Part shown: one piece after another, positions 24,310 through 31,343 of the stretch
Position numbering within the stretch: position 1 is the stretch's first letter
Layout of the letters: the number at the start of each line of letters is the position of its first letter
Origin: Thermoleophilaceae bacterium
GTDB taxonomy: Bacteria; Actinomycetota; Thermoleophilia; Solirubrobacterales; Thermoleophilaceae
Direction: 5' to 3'
DNA: 40,829 nt
NCBI GenBank assembly: GCA_014534235.1
Contig: JACVRW010000016.1
Location: 1-40,829, forward strand
Made by a program: the position numbers and the translations under genes
Notes under the pieces: generated by a model
Databases searched by the model: none
The model's input: only the letters and a program-made list of their open reading frames with translations
What the model was told of the DNA's origin: nothing

Positions 24310-24735
24310 ATGGAGGCCGTCGTGACGATCGAGGCGGTGGAGACGCACGACACCCGTGGCGGCAACGTCCGCTACCTGGTGAGGGACAGCGACGGAAACG
24401 AGTACACGACCTTCCGGGAGGGGATCGGGGACGAGGCGCAGCGCCTCGAGGGCAGCCGCGTGCGTATCGAGTACCACGAGAACCGGCGCGGCCGGTACAC
24501 GAACGTCTACCTCGACAAGGTGGAACCAGCCCCGGCGGAGTCCGGCGGAGCTCGCGGCCCCGACACCGATCCCGACGAGGCCGCCTGGCGCACGGCGGTG
24601 GAGGCGGCGCCGTGGCTCGTCGGCGAGTCGGAGCCCCGCGAGGAGGTGGCGCCCGAGGAGCTCTACGAGAAGCTGAAGCCGTTCAAGGAGCGGGTGGCCG
24701 AGGACATAAAGGCGGACGAGGCCGAGGAGTCGTAG
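24310..24735 (+). CDS. small conserved-looking protein between disA and radA, unknown
   Basis: 141 residues from the ATG chosen; longer versions overlap disA's own coding region. It begins MEAVVTIEAVETHDTRGGNV, with alternating strands (RYLVRDSDGNEYTTF, RVRIEYHENRRGRYTNVYLDKVE) that look like a small beta-barrel, possibly OB-type. An acidic, Pro/Glu-rich linker and a charged C-terminal helix (EELYEKLKPFKERVAEDI) follow. It is divergent from disA and convergent with radA. The position inside a DNA-repair and c-di-AMP block suggests a nucleic-acid role, but that is only context. I do not recognise a named family. Confidence 0.75.
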   Translation: MEAVVTIEAVETHDTRGGNVRYLVRDSDGNEYTTFREGIGDEAQRLEGSRVRIEYHENRRGRYTNVYLDKVEPAPAESGGARGPDTDPDEAAWRTAVEAAPWLVGESEPREEVAPEELYEKLKPFKERVAEDIKADEAEES

Positions 24736-24796
24736 GCGCGGTCACGGCCGGCGCTCGACCGGGCGGCTCGGTGGCACCGGCGCCGCCGGCGATTCG

Positions 24797-26143
24797 TCAA
24801 GCCGCCCGCGCCCCGATGCCGCCCACAAGCGACCGCAGCGCCTGGCGCAGCGTGCGGGTCCGCTCGTCCGGGTGGACCACTGAGCGCAGCCCGAACTTCG
24901 CCGCCTCGGCGATCCGCCGGTCGGCATGTCCGACGTGGCGGAGCTCGCCGGTCAGGCCGAGCTCCCCGAACGCCGCGAGCGGCGTCTCGCCGCCCAAGGC
25001 GACCCCCTTCGCGGCCGACGCGAGCGCAAGCGCGATCGCCAGGTCGGCGCCCGGCTCGTCCACCCTCACGCCGCCCGCCACCGAGACGAAGACGTCGCTC
25101 GCTCCCAGGGAGACGCCGCCGTGGCGGGCGAGCACGGCGAGCACGAGCGCCAGGCGGTTGCGGTCCACGCCGTTCGCCACCCGGCGCGGAGGTACCAGCT
25201 CGCTGGGGGCGACCAACGCCTGCACCTCCACGAGCAGCGGGCGGGAGCCCTCCATCGCGCACAGCACCACGGAGCCCGGCGCGCGGGTGGCTTCGGTGAC
25301 GAAGCGCGCCGAGGCGTCAGCCACCTCCACGAGCCCCCGCTCGTGCATCTCGAAGACCCCGACCTCGCTCGTGGAGCCGAAGCGGTTCTTCAGCGCGCGC
25401 AGGGTGCGGTACGTGCGCTCGCGCTCGCCCTCGAACGAGAGCACGCAGTCCACCAGGTGCTCGAGCACCCGCGGGCCGGCGATCGCCCCCTCCTTGGTCA
25501 CGTGCCCCACGAGGATGACTGCCACGCCCCGCTCCTTGGCCACCCGCATCAGGCGCCCGGCTACCTCGCGCACCTGCCCGACCGACCCCGGCGACCCTGA
25601 CAGCGCGGGGTCGTATAGGACCTGCACCGAGTCCACCACGCAGGCGTCGGGGCGCTCGCCGGCGATCGTCGCGAGCACCGTCTCGAGGTCGGTCTCCGCG
25701 ACGATCGGAACCGACAGCGCGGCCGCGCCGAGGCGCTCCGCACGCAGCTTGACCTGCGCCGCCGATTCCTCGCCCGAGACGTAGAGCACGCTCCGCCCGC
25801 TCGCGGCCAGCTTCCCGAGCGCGCCGCTCGTGAGCGTCGACTTCCCGATCCCCGGCGAGCCCCCGATGAGCACGAGCGAGCCGGGCACGAGCCCGCCGCC
25901 CAGCACCCTGTCGAGCTCCCCGATCCCGGTGCGCAGGCGCTCCACCCTCGGCGCCTCGACGTCGGCCAGGGGCACCGGCCTCACGGCACGCGCCGAGCGG
26001 CGGCCCCCCACGCCGCCGGAGCGCGCCGGCCGAATCTCCTCGACGAGCGTGTTCCACTCACCGCAGCAGGGGCAGCGCCCGTGCCACTTGGGGCTCTCGT
26101 GGCCGCAGGCGGAGCAGGCGAAGAGGGTGGTGCGGCGGGACAC
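24797..26143 (-). CDS. radA: DNA repair ATPase RadA/Sms
   Basis: RecA-like helicase that helps branch migration in recombination and repair. 448 residues. The N-terminal zinc finger is FACSACGHESPKWHGRCPCCG. Walker A is GGSPGIGKSTLTSG, Walker B ACVVDSVQVLYD. LRALKNRFGSTSEVGVFEM holds the RadA-specific KNRFG motif. The C-terminal Lon-protease-like domain (VFVSVAGGVRVDEPGADLAI, then AFGELGLTGELRHV) has the usual fold. GTG start at 26143 giving VSRRTTLFACSAC; the ribosome site is weak. It is upstream of disA in the same direction but separated by an opposing small gene, so the two are not one transcript. Confidence 0.97.
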   Translation of the reverse strand: MSRRTTLFACSACGHESPKWHGRCPCCGEWNTLVEEIRPARSGGVGGRRSARAVRPVPLADVEAPRVERLRTGIGELDRVLGGGLVPGSLVLIGGSPGIGKSTLTSGALGKLAASGRSVLYVSGEESAAQVKLRAERLGAAALSVPIVAETDLETVLATIAGERPDACVVDSVQVLYDPALSGSPGSVGQVREVAGRLMRVAKERGVAVILVGHVTKEGAIAGPRVLEHLVDCVLSFEGERERTYRTLRALKNRFGSTSEVGVFEMHERGLVEVADASARFVTEATRAPGSVVLCAMEGSRPLLVEVQALVAPSELVPPRRVANGVDRNRLALVLAVLARHGGVSLGASDVFVSVAGGVRVDEPGADLAIALALASAAKGVALGGETPLAAFGELGLTGELRHVGHADRRIAEAAKFGLRSVVHPDERTRTLRQALRSLVGGIGARAA

Positions 26144-26174
26144 GGTTCCGAGGCTAAGCAGCGCGCAGGACGGC

Positions 26175-26216
26175 TTCGCCCCAGGCGGGTTCGCCCCAGG
26201 CGGGTTCGCCCCGCGG
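26175..26216. repeat. 15-bp tandem repeat in a divergent promoter region
   Basis: TTCGCCCCAGGCGGG occurs twice head to tail (26175-26189, 26190-26204), followed by a partial third copy TTCGCCCCGCGG. It lies between the starts of radA and the exonuclease fusion. It could be an operator or simple slippage. Confidence 0.6.
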
Positions 26217-26277
26217 ACCCCTGCGCACGCAGGCGTCCATTCCGTCCGTCCGATTCGGGGGGTTCCATCGGGCGACC

Positions 26278-27945
26278 GTGGAGCTCCTCGACCAACCCGT
26301 TGCTACCGCCGAGTTCCTGGCGATCGACACCGAGACGAACGGTCTGGCCGGCGACCTTTGCGAGTTGACCGAGGTGGGCGGGGTGCTGGTCGGCGGCGGG
26401 GAGCTGCACGAGACGTTCGACTCGCTCGTCCGCATCGAGCGGCCGCTCTCGCGCGGGATCCAGCGCTTCACCGGGATAACGCAGGCGATGGTCGAGGCGG
26501 CGCCGCCCCCGGGGCAGGTGCTGCCCGAGCTCGCGGAGCTGCTTGCGGGACGGGTGCTCGTCGCGCACAGCGCCCGCTTCGACCGCCGCGTGCTGCGTCG
26601 GGCGTTCGAGCGGGTCGGCCTCGAGTGGCACGAGCCGCCGGTGATCTGCACCGTCCAGCTCGCCCGCCGGTTCGCGCCGCTGGCCCGCCGGCGGGCGCTC
26701 GCCCCGCTCGCCGAGGGGCTCGGCATCGAGGTGCGTGAGGTTCACCGGGCGCTCCCCGACGCCCTCACCTGCGCGCGTGTCTTCTGCGCGCTGTTCCCCA
26801 AGCTGTGCGCCCACGCGGCGAGCGTGGGCGAGGCCGTCGACCTCCTCCGCACCCGACGCCGCGCCCGCAAGACCGAGCCGGCCGAGCGCATCCCGCCGTC
26901 CGAGCGTCCGGACCTCTCGACGCTCCCGGACGACCCGGGCGTGTACATCTTCCGCGACGAGCGCGGGCGGCCGCTCTACGTGGGCAAGTCGGTATCGCTG
27001 CGCTCGCGCGCCCGTGCCCACTTCTGCGCGCCGGCCGGCTGGACCGAGCGGGCGGAGATCGTCGACTACCGGCCGACCAACTCGGAGCTCGGCGCCCTGG
27101 TCCTCGAGAACCGCCTGATCAAGACGTGGCGGCCCGCCGGCAACAGGAAGCTGAAGCGCACCGATCGCCACTGCTACCTGCGTTGCCGGCTCGACATCCC
27201 ATATCCGATCCTGGAGGTCGCGGCGGAGCCGGCCGCCGGCCACGCGGTCAACGTGGGGCCGCTCTGCAGCCGGCCGCTGGCGGGAGAGCTCGCCGACCAG
27301 CTCACCTCGCTCTATCGCCTGCGTCACTGCGGCCGCAAGCTGAAGCTCCGCGAACATCCCTCGGCGTACGGGCAAATGGGCCGCTGCGTCTCACCCTGCC
27401 TGGGCGACCTCGACCCGAACGCCTATCGCCGCCAGGTCGACGCCGCGCTTGCTCTCTTCGAGGGACCAGGCGCCGGCGAGGCGCTGCTTCGGGAGATCGA
27501 TCGCCGCATGCGCGAGGCCGCCGCCGACGAGCGCTACGAACGCGCCGCGGCGCTCTTGCGGCGAAGGGAGCGCCTGGCGTCGGTGCTCGAGCGGCTCGAG
27601 GGCGTCCTGCGCGCGACCCACGCGGCGCCCCGGCTGGTCCTCGTCCCGCACCCGGTCAAGGAACGATTCGATGCGTTCTGGCTCGTGCAGGGCCGCCTCG
27701 TCGATTGGGGTCCGCTGCCCGGGCATTCCGAGCTCGTGGAGCGGACGGAGCTAGCGCTGCGCCGGCGGCCCGGACGCACGGTCGTGCCGGCCGACGAGAT
27801 CGACGAGCTTCGGATCCTGTCGGGTTGGGTCGCGGAGCAGGAACCGCCCGAGCTGGCCCTGGAGCCGCCGCCGGGTGAGGCCGAGCTGCGCGCGTTCGTC
27901 GCGTCGGCTACGCGGCCGCGCGTTGCGCTTCCGCCGCCGACTTGA
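26278..27945 (+). CDS. DEDD exonuclease / GIY-YIG (UvrC-Cho-like) nuclease fusion
   Basis: 555 residues with two nuclease domains. Residues about 10-180 form a DnaQ/PolC-type 3'-5' exonuclease: FLAIDTETNGL (Exo I with DxE), LVAHSARFDRRVL (Exo II) and HRALPDALTCARVF (Exo III, HxxxxD). Residues about 215-300 form a GIY-YIG domain like UvrC/Cho: PDDPGVYIFRDERGRPLYVGKSVSLRSRAR, here broken as PDDPGVYIFRDERGR and PLYVGKSVSLRSR, then ALVLENRLIK with the metal-binding Glu. The rest (CSRPLAGELADQL, GRCVSPCLG) resembles the Cho middle region. It lacks the UvrC HhH tail. This fusion is known in actinobacteria and suggests a nucleotide-excision side path. GTG start. Confidence 0.92.
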   Translation: MELLDQPVATAEFLAIDTETNGLAGDLCELTEVGGVLVGGGELHETFDSLVRIERPLSRGIQRFTGITQAMVEAAPPPGQVLPELAELLAGRVLVAHSARFDRRVLRRAFERVGLEWHEPPVICTVQLARRFAPLARRRALAPLAEGLGIEVREVHRALPDALTCARVFCALFPKLCAHAASVGEAVDLLRTRRRARKTEPAERIPPSERPDLSTLPDDPGVYIFRDERGRPLYVGKSVSLRSRARAHFCAPAGWTERAEIVDYRPTNSELGALVLENRLIKTWRPAGNRKLKRTDRHCYLRCRLDIPYPILEVAAEPAAGHAVNVGPLCSRPLAGELADQLTSLYRLRHCGRKLKLREHPSAYGQMGRCVSPCLGDLDPNAYRRQVDAALALFEGPGAGEALLREIDRRMREAAADERYERAAALLRRRERLASVLERLEGVLRATHAAPRLVLVPHPVKERFDAFWLVQGRLVDWGPLPGHSELVERTELALRRRPGRTVVPADEIDELRILSGWVAEQEPPELALEPPPGEAELRAFVASATRPRVALPPPT

Positions 27946-28348
27946 GGTTTTCGAGCGAGCGCTCCAGCCAGCCGCGGAGGAACCGCCGGCCGGCGACGGC
28001 CGAGAAGACCTTCATACCGACGCTCTCCGGCTCGACCCCGAAGTAGCCCTCGACGAACGTCCCGCCCTGCGCCTCGGTCAGCACGAACCGAGTGGTGACT
28101 CCGGTTCCACCGCAGTAGATCGAGACCTCGCGACAGTCCTCGAGCCGGGTCAGAAGCAGGTCATGCTCCTCGGCACCCAGGAAGCCCTTGACGACGCCGC
28201 GGTAGCGGCACCCCTGCCTCAGGTCGGCGCACTCGACGTCCAGGACCTCGGGCCACCACTCGGGGTGCCGGTTCGGGTCACCGATCAGGTCCCACACCTC
28301 GTGGAGGGGCGCGTCGATGAACGTCTGCTGCGTGGCGGACTTCTGCAC
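27908..28348 (-). CDS. SRPBCC (START-like) family protein
   Basis: 146 residues, one helix-grip domain: VQKSATQQTFIDAPLHEVWD, then DPNRHPEWWPEVLDVE, the usual N-terminal polyketide-cyclase/START pattern, strands FVLTEAQGGTFVEGYF, and a long C-terminal helix (RFLRGWLERSLENLKSAA). Such proteins bind lipids or small hydrophobic molecules in the cytoplasm; the ligand is unknown. GTG start at 28348, two bases after the stop of the SnoaL-CDGSH gene, so the two are one operon. Its end overlaps the convergent nuclease gene by 38 bases. Confidence 0.9.
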   Translation of the reverse strand: MQKSATQQTFIDAPLHEVWDLIGDPNRHPEWWPEVLDVECADLRQGCRYRGVVKGFLGAEEHDLLLTRLEDCREVSIYCGGTGVTTRFVLTEAQGGTFVEGYFGVEPESVGMKVFSAVAGRRFLRGWLERSLENLKSAAEAQRAAA

Positions 28349-28350
28349 GG

Positions 28351-28989
28351 CTAGAGCGATTCTCGCACGGCCCGCTCCGCGGCCTGGAATCCGACCTTGG
28401 AGTGCGTGCCGTCGCAGAACGGCTTAGTGGTCGAACCGCCACAGCGACAGAGCGCGACCGCCTCGCCCTTGTCCGACAAGTCGTACTCGTCCCCGTCGGC
28501 GTCGATCAGCTTCACTCGGCCCGTGACCTTGTACGGCCCGTTGTGGCGGGCCTTGATGACGACCTCCTCTCGTTCGATCCCCGGGACCGCTCCGAGGCTC
28601 TGGACGAGGCCGAGCAAGTCGGGGCTGCGCCAGGACTCGACCACCTTGCCGTCCGCAAAGCGCTCGATCGTCATCCCGCTGAGGACGGTTTGGTCCCCCG
28701 CTGCCGGCACGCCCGGCGGGTCGTCTTCACGCGTCATCGTTGCGCTCCAACGGGTGACCACCTTGTCTCCTTCGGCGATCTGGTCGTCCACCGAAATCTC
28801 GAGGTCGGGAAACACCTTACGGGTGAGGGCGATCGTCCACTTCAGCCCCTCGAGCCCCTCCGGCGCGGACGGGGGGCAGGGGTCGTGGTGCACGACGTGG
28901 GGGGCGACGAGCCCGTCCAGCCGGTCGAGCTCACCGCTGCTCCAGGCGTCGAGCTCCTCGCGGGCGGCGGCTTTATTCTTCTCGGACAC
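28351..28989 (-). CDS. SnoaL-like ester-cyclase domain fused to a CDGSH iron-sulfur domain
   Basis: 212 residues, two domains. Residues about 1-130 are a SnoaL-type polyketide/ester-cyclase fold: WSSGELDRLDGLVAPHVVHH, GLKWTIALTRKVFPDLEISV, DKVVTRWSATMT and MTIERFADGKVVESW. Residues about 140-212 are a CDGSH domain: KARHNGPYKVTGRVKL then Cys181-x-Cys183 ... Cys192-Asp-Gly-Thr-His196, the three-Cys one-His set that binds a [2Fe-2S] cluster, in CRCGGSTTKPFCDGTH. GTG start at 28989 with a strong GGAGGG site. Upstream extensions of the frame are not protein-like. It is coupled to the SRPBCC gene. The role is unknown; redox sensing or a redox-linked binding protein is inferred. Confidence 0.9.
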   Translation of the reverse strand: MSEKNKAAAREELDAWSSGELDRLDGLVAPHVVHHDPCPPSAPEGLEGLKWTIALTRKVFPDLEISVDDQIAEGDKVVTRWSATMTREDDPPGVPAAGDQTVLSGMTIERFADGKVVESWRSPDLLGLVQSLGAVPGIEREEVVIKARHNGPYKVTGRVKLIDADGDEYDLSDKGEAVALCRCGGSTTKPFCDGTHSKVGFQAAERAVRESL

Positions 28990-29109
28990 TTCAGACCCTC
29001 CTTGGGCGCGGTAACGGATGTCGCCGGCCGCGCGCTCGCAACTGAATGTCTCCGATCTAGCACAGGGGACGGTCCGCCCGCCGCCGGCGGCCTTGCGTAG
29101 GGTCGAGGC

Positions 29110-29400
29110 GTGCAGCGCATCGCCCACCTGGATCACCCCGAGGTCCGCGAGATCGTCCCCTCGCACCACTGCGTCGTGCGCTTTCGCCAGCGGCGGCCGG
29201 TGGGCGAACGGGGCGGGTCGGCGGTAGCGGACGCGCTGATCCACACGCTCGAGGAGGCGCACGTCAGCCGCTGGCCGCCGGCCTGGGCGGTGAGCGACCG
29301 GCATACCGCCATGTGGGCGGTGAGCGGCAAGTTGGCCTTCCCGCTCGAGCGGACCGATCGTCCCGGGCGCTGGCTCGCCACGACCTGTCTTGCACCCTGA
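29110..29400 (+). CDS. small protein, unknown function
   Basis: 96 residues, GTG start after AGGGTCGAGG. It reads VQRIAHLDHPEVREIV, then HHCVVRFRQRRP, a helix ALIHTLEEAHVSRW, and AMWAVSGKLAFPLERTDRPG. No family recognised. It ends 14 bases before the MobA-MoaD gene and may be its leader gene, or belong with the divergent SnoaL-CDGSH gene, 120 bases away. Real coding is likely from the ribosome site and the ordered strand/helix alternation. Confidence 0.65.
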   Translation: MQRIAHLDHPEVREIVPSHHCVVRFRQRRPVGERGGSAVADALIHTLEEAHVSRWPPAWAVSDRHTAMWAVSGKLAFPLERTDRPGRWLATTCLAP

Positions 29401-29414
29401 ACGGGACGGAACGA

Positions 29415-30461
29415 ATGACTACACTCAGCCCCGCGGCTGGCATGCGCCCGCAGGCGAACATTCGCGCTCCCGGCCCGGCGCGGGAGGACGAGCCGCGGGC
29501 CGAGCGGGCATCGGGGCCGGAGCGGCCCGCCACCACCGATCGGGCATCGGTCCCGGGCCGCCTCGGCACCGCGGAGCGGCCATCCGACCGGGAGCGGCCC
29601 GGCGCCCCCGAGCGAGCGCAGGCCGCAGGCATCGTGCTCGCGGGTGGGCGCTCCACTCGTATGGGGCGTCCGAAGGCGTGGCTCGAGTGGCACGGGTCCA
29701 CACTCCTGCACAGGGTGGCCGGGATCCTCGCGCGGGCGGTCGATGGGCCCGTGGTCGTGGTCCGCGCGCCGGGGCAGGAGCTCCCGGCGCTGCCACCCGG
29801 CGTACGAGTCGTCGAGGACGCGCGGGAGGGACGGGGCCCGCTCCAGGGACTCGCGGCCGGGCTGACCGCCGTGGCCGACGACGCCGACCTGGCCTACGTC
29901 TCGTCGACCGACGTGCCGTTCCTCCACCCGGCGTTCGTCGCTCGGGTCCTCGCGGCGGCGGCACATGAGGACGCGGATGTGGCGCTCCCGGTCGCGCACG
30001 GCTTCAGGCACCCGCTCGCGGCGGCCTACCGCACGTCGCTGCTGGCCAATGTGGAGGAGCTGATCGCGCTCGATCGCATGCGGCCGGCCTTCCTCTTCGA
30101 GCGCTGTCGCGCGCTCGAGCTCGACGAGCAGGCGCTGCTGCGCGACACGGCGCTCGCACGCTCCGACCCCGATCTGCTGTCCTTGATGAACGTGAACGAC
30201 CCCGGCGAGTACGAACGAGCGCGCGGGCGTGGAGCCCCGATCGTGACGGTCCGGCGCTTTGGAACGCTCGCGCCGGCCTCGGACAGGGAGCCGCTAGAGC
30301 TGCGCGCGGCGACGCTCGCCGCGGCGGCGGCCGCGGCCGGCGTGCCGCTGGACCGCCACGTGGTGGCCGCGGTGAACGGCGAGCAGATCACCCGCGACCC
30401 CGAGCTGCCGCTCGCAGCGGGCGACACCGTCGCGTTCCTGGCCGCGGACGCGGGGGGCTGA
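29415..30461 (+). CDS. MobA (molybdopterin guanylyltransferase)-MoaD/ThiS fusion
   Basis: 348 residues. Residues 1-70 are a disordered Arg/Pro/Glu-rich tail. From 70, AAGIVLAGGRSTRMGRPKAWL is the nucleotide-binding loop of MobA (G-rich loop and the Lys), followed by PLQGLAAGL, AYVSSTDVPFL (metal-binding Asp) and NVNDPGEYERA, the usual MobA ending. Residues about 275-348 are a ubiquitin-like domain: IVTVRRFGTL, LAAAAAAAGV, VVAAVNGEQI, LAAGDTVAFLAADAGG, ending in the free Gly-Gly of MoaD/ThiS sulfur carriers. It thus joins the sulfur carrier of molybdopterin synthase to the GMP-attaching enzyme. ATG at 29415 after GGGACGGA. First clear gene of the Mo/W operon. Confidence 0.88.
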   Translation: MTTLSPAAGMRPQANIRAPGPAREDEPRAERASGPERPATTDRASVPGRLGTAERPSDRERPGAPERAQAAGIVLAGGRSTRMGRPKAWLEWHGSTLLHRVAGILARAVDGPVVVVRAPGQELPALPPGVRVVEDAREGRGPLQGLAAGLTAVADDADLAYVSSTDVPFLHPAFVARVLAAAAHEDADVALPVAHGFRHPLAAAYRTSLLANVEELIALDRMRPAFLFERCRALELDEQALLRDTALARSDPDLLSLMNVNDPGEYERARGRGAPIVTVRRFGTLAPASDREPLELRAATLAAAAAAAGVPLDRHVVAAVNGEQITRDPELPLAAGDTVAFLAADAGG

Positions 30462-30470
30462 GGCTCGGCG

Positions 30471-31343
30471 ATGGAGACGAACATTCCGCGTGCCTTCACG
30501 GGAGCCGCCGGCCGGCCCGATCCCGGGCGTGGCGTCTTCTCGACGATGCTGGTTCGCGCCGGCGTGGCCGTCGACCTGGCCGCCCACGTCCAGCGCCTCG
30601 AGCGGAGCGCCGACGAGCTGTACGACCAGGCGCTTCCCGATGACGTCGGGGAGCGAATCGCCGCGGAGGCCGTGGCCCACGCGCTCGGGCGACTGCGGGT
30701 CCTCGTCGCCCCGGGGCCGGGCGCGCTCGCCGCGGCGGAGATCGAGTCGACGCCCCTGGACTCGGAGCCCGCGCCGCAGCCCGAGCTCCTGGCGCCCGTC
30801 CACCTACCCGGCGGCCTCGGCGCCCACAAGTGGCGCGACCGGCGCCTTCTCGATGAGCTCGAGCGGCGCACCGGAGCGACGCCGTTGATCGTGGACCTCG
30901 ACGGCCACGTGCTCGAGGCGGGCGCGGCGAACGTGTGCATCGTGGAGGGAGGCACGCTGGTCACGCCGCCGCTCGACGGCCGGCTCCTGCCCGGGACGGT
31001 CCGCGCGCGCGTGCTCGCCGTCGCAGCGTCGGCGGGGCTCGAGCGGCGGCAGGAGCCGATCTCCCTCGAGCGGCTGGCGGCCGCGGACGAGGTGCTCCTG
31101 AGCTCGGCGATCCGGGGGGTGCGGCCGGGGGTGCTCGCGGGCGTGAGTGGAGTGGTTCCCCCGAATCGCGCGGCAAGCCCTGCGGTCGCGGTGTCAGGAG
31201 AAAGTGGGGTTATAGAACCAAAAGTCCTGACACCCGCCGTCCGAGGGCGACGGCCCTTCGACGCTGCGGCCGCCGCGCCCTTCGAGGCCGGCGCCCGGCT
31301 TCGCCGCGCGCTCCACGAGCCGGCTCTGGTGGAGGCTCGGTGA
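30471..31343 (+). CDS. class IV PLP-dependent enzyme (aminodeoxychorismate lyase-like)
   Basis: 290 residues of fold type IV: branched-chain aminotransferase/4-amino-4-deoxychorismate lyase family. GVFSTMLVRAGVAVDLAAHV is the usual N-terminal strand pair, GGLGAHKWRDRRLLDEL carries the PLP Lys, and LEAGAANVCIVEGGTLVTPP and DGRLLPGTVRARVL complete the cofactor site. LLSSAIRGVRPG is the family C-terminal signature. The C-terminus is then lengthened by a segment encoded partly by a 45-bp palindromic element (31190-31234). Its GTGA junction couples it to the AOR gene. The substrate is unknown; a folate-like role or a pterin-related role is possible from context. Confidence 0.88.
   Translation: METNIPRAFTGAAGRPDPGRGVFSTMLVRAGVAVDLAAHVQRLERSADELYDQALPDDVGERIAAEAVAHALGRLRVLVAPGPGALAAAEIESTPLDSEPAPQPELLAPVHLPGGLGAHKWRDRRLLDELERRTGATPLIVDLDGHVLEAGAANVCIVEGGTLVTPPLDGRLLPGTVRARVLAVAASAGLERRQEPISLERLAAADEVLLSSAIRGVRPGVLAGVSGVVPPNRAASPAVAVSGESGVIEPKVLTPAVRGRRPFDAAAAAPFEAGARLRRALHEPALVEAR
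31190..31234. repeat. 45-bp palindrome-ended element inside a coding region
   Basis: GGTGTCAGGA (31190-31199) and TCCTGACACC (31225-31234) are exact 10-bp inverted repeats around 25 lower-GC bases (GAAAGTGGGGTTATAGAACC, then AAAAG). 45 bases is 15 codons, so the PLP-enzyme frame is kept. The base composition stands out from the surrounding 70%-plus GC sequence. The ends recall GTGTCAGG-type repetitive extragenic palindromes. Confidence 0.85.

Noticed and set aside
30935-31339. N-terminal 135-residue extension of the AOR protein
   Set aside because: It is the PLP-enzyme gene read in another frame. The GTGA junction gives the natural start.
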